Assembly: GCA_017456645.1 (NCBI GenBank)
Contig: JAFTIZ010000033.1
Location: forward strand, 1-45,501
Direction: 5' to 3'
Origin: Oscillospiraceae bacterium
Lineage (GTDB): Bacteria; Bacillota; Clostridia; Oscillospirales; Oscillospiraceae
DNA length: 45,501 bases
The notes beneath the pieces were generated by a model. The model was not told where the DNA came from. It saw only the letters and a list, made by a program, of their open reading frames with translations, and made no database searches. Shown piece after piece: positions 35,451 to 41,537 of this stretch. Positions within the stretch are counted from its first letter, which is position 1; every line of letters starts with the position of its first letter. Made by a program: the position numbers and the translations under genes.

Positions 35451-37064
35451 TCATTGAAACAATTCCTCAAACACGGACTTCATTTCCTTCACATGGCCGG
35501 GCTCGAAGGGGCTCGTCAGCTGCGCCCACTTCACGAACGTCAAAAAATCATTGTGCTGAACCGCCAGCTGCCCACGGTAGCAATCCAGACCTGAGCCGGC
35601 CTTCTCCGACTCCATCTGATACAGCTGCATGGCCGCGTCATTGCTGACCACATAGCTGATCACATACATCGGACTGGTGAACAGATGGGGGATGTTGACA
35701 TAGCTGCGGCTGTCCGCAGCATCGCCGAAGCCGTACTCGTCAGCGATCTGGCCGTACAGCTCCTGAACGGACTCCACCGTCAGCGCATCGGTATCCATGC
35801 GGTAGACACGGTTCTCAAAATCTGCCAGCGCCGCTTGCTCCACATAGACGCACAGGCTGTCCGCCAGCTTCAGCGCCTTCAGATCTTCCGTACCGTCCAC
35901 ATAGAACAGGCTCAGGTATTCCATGCCCTGGCTGAAGAATTCCGCCACATCGATGTTCCGCTCGATGCCTGCGCTGGCGTAATCGCTGCAGAAATGACCA
36001 AATTCATGGGCAAAGGTCAGCTTATCCTGCCCGGTTTTCGTGGGATTCACAAAAACAAACGGCACCATATAATCCGGCAAAAACACCTCAAAAGAGCTAT
36101 CGTACTTATTTTCTTCATAGGAAATGTGGTATAGCCCGGAGCTGTCCATCAGCTCGAAAGCCTCCCGAACCGTGCCGCCCATGGCAGCCGCCATCCGCTC
36201 CACAAACCGATAGGTTTGCCCCTCGTCGCAGGGCTCATAGACCTCATCCCACACGTCCAGCAAATACAGCTGCTCATACAGCGGTACCAGTTCCCTGCGG
36301 ATATCCGCCAGATACGTTGCGGCCTGCTCCGGTGTGTAATCCCGATCGAAGTAAAATTCGTAGGCAAATTCCGGATAGCTACCGTAGCCTGCCTCCGCCG
36401 CGATCTGCTGACGCAGCTTCACCATCTGCACATAAAGCGCCTGCAGCTGGGCACCGCAGGTGGTGAAGAACTCCTCAGAGGTCGGATCCATCAGCAGCGC
36501 CTGAGCGGACAGCTCGTAATAGCTGTTCACCAGCTCCGTTTCCTGCTCCATCAGAGCGGTAAAGGCCTCAGTCCACAAGCTCTCGCCATCGTAATCATCG
36601 AAATAGCCCTCGCCGAAGTATTCCTCCGCCTCCAATTGACCGCGCAGGCTGCATTCTGCCAGCGCATACATCAGCTCATCCACAGCGGCCTGCACCTTCG
36701 TGCCCTGCTGAGCGCAGTAATTGTACTCCGTTTCCCAGTATGTATCGGACATATCGATGCTGTAATGAATAAAGGCCAGCAAATAATTAGTCTGGAAGGC
36801 ACTGCATATGCTGTTCAGGGTGGTAATGTCCCCCACCAGCCGATCCAGATCCTTGCCATCGGCAGCACTTTCCAGACACGCCTCCAGCGCTCCGTCCAAC
36901 CCGGACAGATCCGGCCGGGTGTACTCCATATTATCAAAGGAAACCGGCCCAAACATATCGGCCAGCTTATCAAAATAGCCGCTAAAATCCAGCACGCCGC
37001 AGCCGCCGAGCAGCAGCGCCATGCTCAAAATCAGGGCAATCACCCTGAACCGGATGGATTTCAT
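35451..37064 (-). CDS. M3 family oligoendopeptidase-like lipoprotein
   Basis: This 537-residue zinc metallopeptidase of the thimet/oligoendopeptidase F family is exported and lipid-anchored (lipobox LLGGC, Cys22). That is unusual, since PepF-type enzymes are normally cytosolic. The active site is HEFGH (His353, Glu354, His357) with the third zinc ligand Glu375 in 'DVAEFFSQGMEYL'. The helical N-terminal part is strongly acidic. It should trim peptides outside the membrane. The true start is ATG 37064 with GGGGGA upstream; the longer open frame includes promoter sequence. The gene is monocistronic with its own promoter and terminator. Confidence 0.9.
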   Translation of the reverse strand: MKSIRFRVIALILSMALLLGGCGVLDFSGYFDKLADMFGPVSFDNMEYTRPDLSGLDGALEACLESAADGKDLDRLVGDITTLNSICSAFQTNYLLAFIHYSIDMSDTYWETEYNYCAQQGTKVQAAVDELMYALAECSLRGQLEAEEYFGEGYFDDYDGESLWTEAFTALMEQETELVNSYYELSAQALLMDPTSEEFFTTCGAQLQALYVQMVKLRQQIAAEAGYGSYPEFAYEFYFDRDYTPEQAATYLADIRRELVPLYEQLYLLDVWDEVYEPCDEGQTYRFVERMAAAMGGTVREAFELMDSSGLYHISYEENKYDSSFEVFLPDYMVPFVFVNPTKTGQDKLTFAHEFGHFCSDYASAGIERNIDVAEFFSQGMEYLSLFYVDGTEDLKALKLADSLCVYVEQAALADFENRVYRMDTDALTVESVQELYGQIADEYGFGDAADSRSYVNIPHLFTSPMYVISYVVSNDAAMQLYQMESEKAGSGLDCYRGQLAVQHNDFLTFVKWAQLTSPFEPGHVKEMKSVFEELFQ

Positions 37065-37086
37065 CACAATTCCCCCTTTTTCTGTC

Positions 37087-37115
37087 AGTATACCACATCC
37101 CATTCCGTTACGCAA
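37087..37115 (-). promoter_or_regulatory. Sigma-A promoter of the M3 peptidase gene
   Basis: The minus strand reads TTGCGT (37115-37110), a 17-nt spacer and TATACT (37092-37087), about 23 nt ahead of the start codon. Confidence 0.75.
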
Positions 37116-37143
37116 GGTTCTGCCTTTGGCGCAGCATAATTTT

Positions 37144-37172
37144 ACCCCCGGGGAATAGTTCTGCCCGGGGGT
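37144..37172 (-). terminator. Hairpin after the aspartokinase gene, weak terminator
   Basis: ACCCCCGGG (37144-37152) and CCCGGGGGT (37164-37172) form a very stable stem six bases past the aspartokinase stop. No U-tract follows on the minus strand (TAAAATTATG), so termination efficiency is doubtful. Confidence 0.5.
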
Positions 37173-37177
37173 GGGGA

Positions 37178-37906
37178 TCATTCATTTGTTACCATCGTGC
37201 CCGAACCGGGTCGGAAGGAAGACAGCACCTGCACCGGCACCTGATACCGCCGTGCCAGCTCCACACAACGGTCGTGGAGCACCTGCGCTCCCTGCTGTGC
37301 CAGAGCCAGCATGGCATCGTAGCCGATGCGTTCATAACGCACCGCATTGGGATGTTTTCGAGGATCCCGATCGTAGACCCCTTCCACATCCGTATAGATC
37401 ATGCACCGATCCGCCCCCAGAAAGGCCGCCAGCGCCACCGCCGTGGTATCCGAGCCACCACGCCCCAGAGTGGTGATATCCCCCTCGGCGCTGACGCCCT
37501 GAAAGCCGGTAACCACCGCGGTACGCCCCTGCTCCAGCTCCTGCCGGATCCGGTTGCCCCGAAGTCCTCGCACACGGGCATCCCCATGGTCACTGTCGGT
37601 CATCAATCCGGCCTGCCAGCCGGTCAGACTCACCGCCGGAATACCCTGCGCCTGCAGAGCCATGGCCATCAGCGCCGCGGACATCAGCTCGCCTGCGCTA
37701 AGATACGCATCCAGCTCCCGCGCCGGCGGCGAAGACGAAACCGCAGGCACTTTCGCCAGCAGCGCATCCGTAGTATCGCCCTGGGCCGATACCACCACAA
37801 CCACTTTATGTCCCAGCCTGACCTGCTCCGCCACCCGCCGCGCCGCCCGATGAATCCGGGCTTCATCAGCCAAGGAGGAGCCTCCGTACTTCTGTACGAT
37901 CAGCAT
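37178..37906 (-). CDS. Aspartate kinase, catalytic domain only
   Basis: Aspartokinase phosphorylates L-aspartate in the first step to lysine, threonine and methionine. The 242-residue product has 'VQKYGGSSLAD' (K6-Y-G-G-S-S), 'VVVVSAQGDTTDALLA', 'TLGRGGSDTTAVALAA' and 'IYTDVEGVYDRDPR'. It stops at the end of the kinase domain ('GSGTMVTNE'), so both regulatory ACT domains of usual LysC proteins (about 400 residues) are absent. The end is a clean stop with a hairpin just after, so it looks like a natural short form rather than a frameshift. A free ACT-domain protein (PheB-like) is encoded directly upstream. The start is ATG 37906 with GGAGGTG; an extra in-frame GTG/ATG at 37924 is less likely. 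Confidence 0.88.
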   Translation of the reverse strand: MLIVQKYGGSSLADEARIHRAARRVAEQVRLGHKVVVVVSAQGDTTDALLAKVPAVSSSPPARELDAYLSAGELMSAALMAMALQAQGIPAVSLTGWQAGLMTDSDHGDARVRGLRGNRIRQELEQGRTAVVTGFQGVSAEGDITTLGRGGSDTTAVALAAFLGADRCMIYTDVEGVYDRDPRKHPNAVRYERIGYDAMLALAQQGAQVLHDRCVELARRYQVPVQVLSSFRPGSGTMVTNE

Positions 37907-37962
37907 TGCCATCACCTCCGCCACAATCTATGTCACGGAAGACGGAAACGTGCCGAAAGCAA

Positions 37963-37990
37963 GAAAAAACGTGCCGCTTTCACGGCACGT
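37963..37990 (-). terminator. Terminator between the ACT-protein gene and aspartokinase
   Basis: ACGTGCCG (37969-37976) and CGGCACGT (37983-37990) pair and are followed by TTTTTTC on the minus strand, 14 nt past the ACT gene stop. A second ACGTGCCG further downstream can compete for the same partner. Aspartokinase may depend on readthrough or on a promoter I cannot identify. Confidence 0.85.
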
Positions 37991-38004
37991 CTTTGCTATG
38001 GAAT

Positions 38005-38445
38005 TTAGCCTGCCAGAACCTCGGCCTTGATCACACCGTTGGTAGCGGTCAGCAGCCGCAGCAGCTCGTCCAGACTGACGGTCATCTCCGTGGTCTCGGC
38101 GGAGATCGTGACCAGCGCACAGCCGTTGGAGGGCGTGATGGAATTGATGGTCAGGATGTTGGCGCCATGGGTGGCATAAGTCGACAGAATGGCCGACAGT
38201 ACGCCGGGCTCGTCATGGAGAACAAACTGGAAGGTGATGACGCGGCTGACATTCATCTTCTGGAAAGGCTGAACGGAGTCGCGATACTTATAAAACGCGC
38301 TGCGGCTGATGCCGGTCATTTTCGTTGCCTCATTGACCGTGGATGCCTGACCGGTGGCGATCAGGCGCTTTGCCTCAGCCACCTTCAGAAATACCTCAGG
38401 CAGCGCGGCTGCCTCGACGATAAAATACTTGGGGGTGTTCTTCAT
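38005..38445 (-). CDS. pheB: ACT domain-containing protein, PheB/UPF0735 type
   Basis: The 146-residue protein has a short N-terminal part with a helix-turn-helix-like stretch ('VNEATKMTGISRSAFYKYRDSV', residues about 37-58) and a C-terminal ACT domain ('VITFQFVLHDEPGVLSAILSTYATHGANILTINSITPSNGCALVTISAE'). The family is named after PheB, proposed to be linked with phenylalanine biosynthesis, and often precedes homoserine dehydrogenase in Firmicutes. Here a kinase-only aspartokinase comes next and no hom gene is seen. It may sense an amino acid and act as a regulator; this is inference. AGGAGG precedes the ATG. Confidence 0.85.
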   Translation of the reverse strand: MKNTPKYFIVEAAALPEVFLKVAEAKRLIATGQASTVNEATKMTGISRSAFYKYRDSVQPFQKMNVSRVITFQFVLHDEPGVLSAILSTYATHGANILTINSITPSNGCALVTISAETTEMTVSLDELLRLLTATNGVIKAEVLAG

Positions 38446-38509
38446 AGAGTGTCCTCCTGGGGAAGATTATTTGTAGTGTTGCTCACACAGAGTACATTTG
38501 TCCTTGAAT

Positions 38510-38537
38510 ATTGTACCATACATTTCCTGAAATGCAA
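38510..38537 (-). promoter_or_regulatory. Promoter of the ACT-protein gene
   Basis: The minus strand reads TTGCAT (38537-38532), a 16-nt spacer and TACAAT (38515-38510), with TGG before the -10 forming an extended element. Confidence 0.65.
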
Positions 38538-38566
38538 GTATGTTTTTACATCGCGGAGGATTGTTC

Positions 38567-39631
38567 ATGACAAAAATACCTTTAAATCGTCTGATTCTCA
38601 TTCCCGTGCTGCTGGCAGGGGGCTGGATCTTCATCCGTTTCGGCCTGCCGGTGCTGCTCCCCTTCCTTCTTGGCGCCGGTCTTGCCCTGGCGGCGGAGCC
38701 TCTGGCCGGCGTGCTGGAGCGGCGGATCCGGCTGCCCCGGGCGGCCGCCTCCGGCATCGCCGTAACGGCGGTATTCGTGCTGCTGATTGCCGTGGCCACG
38801 CTGCTCATTGCCCTGATCCTACGGGAAGCGGGACAGCTGGCGCGGATCCTTCCGGATCTGACCGATGCCGTCCGCCAAGGTTTGAGCAGTCTGGAAAACT
38901 GGCTGCTGGAGCTATCCGCAAGCGCCCCTTCCGGTATACGTCCGGTGCTGACGAACACGGTGACCAGCCTCTTTTCCGGCTCCGGCGCCACCATGGATCG
39001 GGTGACAGACAAGTTGCTCGGAATCGTCACCGGTCTGTTCAGCGCCATTGCCGGCAGCGCTTTGACCGTTGCCACCGGCGTACTGGCGGCGTTTATGATC
39101 TCCGCCCGACTCCCCCGGCTTCGCTCAGCCATCGCCCACCGCATGCCACCTGCGTGGCAGGAAACATACCGCCCCGCTCTGCAGGACGTCAAATCCACCC
39201 TGCTGGGCTGGCTCAGCGCCCAGCTGAAGCTGTCGGGCATCACGGCGCTAGAGCTGCTGGCCGGCTTCTGGCTTCTGCGGATCCCCTATTGGCCGGTCTG
39301 GGCGCTAATGGTGACGCTGGTGGATGCCTTTCCGGTTCTGGGCACCGGCACGGTGCTGATTCCCTGGAGCATCCTTTGTCTGCTTCAGGGGCAGACCGCA
39401 CAGGGCGCTGGGCTGCTGGGGCTGTATGCCGTGGTGTGGCTGATGCGCTCCATTCTGGAGCCCAAGCTGCTGGGTCGGGAGCTGGGGCTGGATTCTCTTA
39501 CGACTTTGCTTGCCATGTACGCAGGCTACAAGCTTCTGGGGCTGCCGGGGATGCTGCTGTCGCCCATGCTGGCGGTGGTGGCCACCCGTCTGCTGAAGGC
39601 CGCGAAAAAAGACGAAAAAACAGGCGGCTAA
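38567..39631 (+). CDS. ytvI: YtvI-like sporulation membrane protein, AI-2E transporter (PerM) family
   Basis: The 354-residue polytopic membrane protein of the UPF0118/AI-2E exporter family has two N-terminal spans ('LILIPVLLAGGWIFIRFGLPVLLPFLLGAGLALAAEPL'), a third span, a soluble middle (about 90-150) and the conserved C-terminal core with 'YWPVWALMVTLVDAFPVLGTGTVLIPW' and 'LEPKLLGRELGLDSLTTLLAMYAGYKLLGLPGMLLSP'. The layout and DxFPVLGTGTVLIPW motif match the YtvI group of spore-formers. The start is ATG 38567 with GGAGG seven bases upstream. Its promoter was not found with confidence; CATACATT at 38517 resembles a sigma-E -10 but lacks a matching -35. Confidence 0.85.
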   Translation: MTKIPLNRLILIPVLLAGGWIFIRFGLPVLLPFLLGAGLALAAEPLAGVLERRIRLPRAAASGIAVTAVFVLLIAVATLLIALILREAGQLARILPDLTDAVRQGLSSLENWLLELSASAPSGIRPVLTNTVTSLFSGSGATMDRVTDKLLGIVTGLFSAIAGSALTVATGVLAAFMISARLPRLRSAIAHRMPPAWQETYRPALQDVKSTLLGWLSAQLKLSGITALELLAGFWLLRIPYWPVWALMVTLVDAFPVLGTGTVLIPWSILCLLQGQTAQGAGLLGLYAVVWLMRSILEPKLLGRELGLDSLTTLLAMYAGYKLLGLPGMLLSPMLAVVATRLLKAAKKDEKTGG

Positions 39632-39641
39632 AAAGCCGCCT
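39622..39641 (+). other. Hairpin overlapping the ytvI stop codon
   Basis: AGGCGGCT (39622-39629) and AGCCGCCT (39634-39641) pair around AAAA. No U-tract follows on the plus strand. A second small palindrome (ATACAATCATTGTAT) comes directly after. Termination of ytvI here is therefore doubtful. Confidence 0.45.
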
Positions 39642-39659
39642 AATACAATCATTGTATCA

Positions 39660-40155
39660 GATCCCCCCGACATTTGTCAATTCCTTTTGTGCGCAAAGCC
39701 CGGAAATCTGTATTTTGTACAATTACTTTTTGTATAGTTTGTACAGTTTTCCATATTGCATTTCCTCTAAAGTTGTGATATTTTATAGTCACAAGAGGTG
39801 ATACCAATGTACACGTAAATCCTCCCCGGTTTTAATCATTCGATCCGGCAGAAAAAGCAGCGAAGCGGAGAAAGTATTTTTAGCCTTCCAATCATGTAAG
39901 TCATCAAAAGAATCCTTCAAGCATTTCCCACTATTTTAAGTATTGAACAATCTCCTCCTCTGCCGTAACTTGATCGAAGATGAAAACCAAGCAGACAATT
40001 GCACCGATCACTTTCAACAATTCCGCACACCAAGCCAATCTTGCTTATGAGATGTAAAAAATTTGTGATTGCAGAGAATGAATGATCCCGATCTGATGCA
40101 AATGTCTAAATCTGTAGAAAGCGAGGTTAACCAATGATGTTAGATATCAAGAATG
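39660..40155. other. AT-rich intergenic island without a convincing gene
   Basis: Base composition drops well below that of the neighbours. On the plus strand I see three TTGTAYA repeats (39715, 39730, 39739), a weak promoter (TTGCAT 39756-39761, 17 nt, TATTTT 39779-39784), and then AAGAGGTGAT followed by a three-codon frame ATG-TAC-ACG-stop (39807-39818). A ten-codon frame with GCGAGG upstream follows at 40134-40166. On the minus strand a 35-codon frame (39931-40038, TTG start, sequence LAWCAELLKVIGAIVCLVF...) looks like a membrane-protein fragment. These may be remains of decayed genes or parts of a non-coding transcript ended by the terminator at 40226. Confidence 0.4.
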
Positions 40156-40215
40156 AACAGAAATGACCCTTGATCGTACGTATCGAAAGAACGACGGTCA
40201 AGGGTCATTTCTGTT
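40156..40215. repeat. Perfect 18-bp inverted repeat
   Basis: AACAGAAATGACCCTTGA (40156-40173) and its exact complement (40198-40215) enclose 24 bases, with four further pairs possible inside. A short TTTT follows on the plus strand. It could be a first, weaker terminator or the paired ends of a lost element. Confidence 0.7.
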
Positions 40216-40225
40216 TTATGCCACG

Positions 40226-40248
40226 CCGCCCATGTGGGCGGTTTTTTT
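40226..40248 (+). terminator. Plus-strand terminator with no adjacent plus-strand gene
   Basis: CCGCCC (40226-40231), loop ATGT, GGGCGG (40236-40241), then seven T. It is oriented to stop plus-strand transcription, yet the nearest plus-strand gene (ytvI) ends about 600 bases upstream. Confidence 0.8.
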
Positions 40249-40252
40249 GCGC

Positions 40253-40283
40253 AAAAAACCACAGGGCGTGACCCTGTGGTTTT
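40253..40283 (-). terminator. Terminator of rodA/ftsW
   Basis: A 12-bp perfect stem (AAAACCACAGGG at 40255-40266, complement at 40272-40283) is followed by TTTTTT on the minus strand, five bases past the gene's stop codon. Confidence 0.93.
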
Positions 40284-40288
40284 CATAA

Positions 40289-41440
40289 TCAATAAGGACG
40301 GACGTACAACTCCCGCCGCTTGGGCGCCGGTCGGGCTTTCACGCCGGATACCAGACCCAGCATGGCATACAGCGACACGATGGAGCTGCCGCCATAGCTG
40401 ATGAAGGGCAGCGTCAGACCGATAACCGGCGTCACGCCGATGCACATACCCACATTACTGCAGATCTGGAAGATCAGCGCCATGGCCGAGCCGAAGCAGA
40501 CCATCCGGCGCAGATAATTCTGGCTGCGGCTGCCCACCTGCACAACCCGCACAACGATGGCCAGCAGCAAGATCAGCACCACAATGCAGCCAATATAGCC
40601 CATTTCTTCGCCGATGGCGGAGAAAATATAGTCCGTATGCTGCGCCGGCAGAGCGCCGATCTGGGTACGGTTTCCGTTAAACAGCCCCTGTCCCGTCAGG
40701 CCGCCGCCGGTAAGGGATTTCAGAGAGCGCATGGAATGATATCGCTCGTTCAGACCCATAGGGTCAATGTCCGGGTTCCACAAAACCTCGAAGCGCTTGC
40801 GCTGTCTTTCACTCATCACAAAATTCCAGATCACCGGCGCGCCGGCAGCAATGGCACCGCCGCCCAGCACAAACCAGAACATGCTGACACCGCCGGCAAA
40901 GGCCATGCCGATGAAGATGAACACGAAGATCAGCGACACACCGGCGTCCTTGGAGATCACGATGTTGGTACCAACCAGCAGAAGCATATGGAACAGCATG
41001 GAAAACACGCTCTTGACCGAGGAGATCCGCTGCTGATGGGAAGCCATCACGGACGCCAGTATCAGAACAAAGGTGATCTTACAGATCTCCGCCGGCTGAA
41101 TGCTGACGGGCATCAGCGGCAGGTCGAGCCAGCTTTTATTACCGGAGTTGAAGTCCACGCCGAAGGGGATCAGAAGCAGCAGCAGGAAGATATTGAATAC
41201 CACCAGCACGCCCCGATGCTCGGAAACGAAGTCCAGATCGATGGCCGACACCGCCACATAGCACATCACGCCCAGCACAATGGCCGCCGCCTGCACGATG
41301 ACATAGCGGATGGTTTCGTGATGGTTGGTAGCGCTGGCGATGCACAGGCAGCCAAAGGCGGAGGCGACCACGCACAGCAGCAGCAAGATCAGATCGCCCT
41401 TCATGAATACGTTCCAGATTTTTTGTAAAGCCCGGCGCAA
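40289..41440 (-). CDS. rodA: FtsW/RodA/SpoVE family peptidoglycan glycosyltransferase, probably RodA
   Basis: SEDS-family proteins polymerise lipid II into glycan strands together with a class B penicillin-binding protein. The 383-residue product has about ten spans and the signature 'DYIFSAIGEEMGYIGCIVVL' containing the catalytic Asp region, 'NSGNKSWLDLPLMPVSIQPAEICKITFVLILA', and the terminal 'VIGLTLPFISYGGSS'. I favour RodA because of its length and because it stands outside a division cluster, but FtsW or SpoVE cannot be excluded. The start is TTG 41440, with GGGAGG eight bases upstream; ATG 41404 is an alternative. No partner PBP gene is adjacent. Confidence 0.88.
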   Translation of the reverse strand: MRRALQKIWNVFMKGDLILLLLCVVASAFGCLCIASATNHHETIRYVIVQAAAIVLGVMCYVAVSAIDLDFVSEHRGVLVVFNIFLLLLLIPFGVDFNSGNKSWLDLPLMPVSIQPAEICKITFVLILASVMASHQQRISSVKSVFSMLFHMLLLVGTNIVISKDAGVSLIFVFIFIGMAFAGGVSMFWFVLGGGAIAAGAPVIWNFVMSERQRKRFEVLWNPDIDPMGLNERYHSMRSLKSLTGGGLTGQGLFNGNRTQIGALPAQHTDYIFSAIGEEMGYIGCIVVLILLLAIVVRVVQVGSRSQNYLRRMVCFGSAMALIFQICSNVGMCIGVTPVIGLTLPFISYGGSSIVSLYAMLGLVSGVKARPAPKRRELYVRPY

Positions 41441-41472
41441 GTCCCTCGCCTCCCTTCAATTTGGTAGCTTTC

Positions 41473-41501
41473 ATTGTATCATCGTTTTGTGAAAATGTAA
41501 A
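41473..41501 (-). promoter_or_regulatory. Sigma-A promoter of rodA
   Basis: The minus strand reads TTTACA (41501-41496), a 17-nt spacer and TACAAT (41478-41473), giving a leader of about 25-30 nt. Confidence 0.82.
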
Positions 41502-41537
41502 CCAGGATTGTGTGAACTTTCCGCGGCGTTTACCTTC

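Noticed and set aside
37144..37172. Strong intrinsic terminator after aspartokinase
   Set aside because: The stem is very stable but neither strand has a U-tract, so it is listed only as a weak terminator.
38494..38524. Sigma-E promoter for ytvI
   Set aside because: CATACATT resembles the -10, but the only -35-like ACATTT lies about 17 nt upstream, too far for sigma-E.
37906..39801. 631-codon plus-strand frame running across the ACT gene and ytvI
   Set aside because: It is out of frame with ytvI and Ala/Gly/Arg-rich; ytvI in another frame has clear membrane spans and family motifs.
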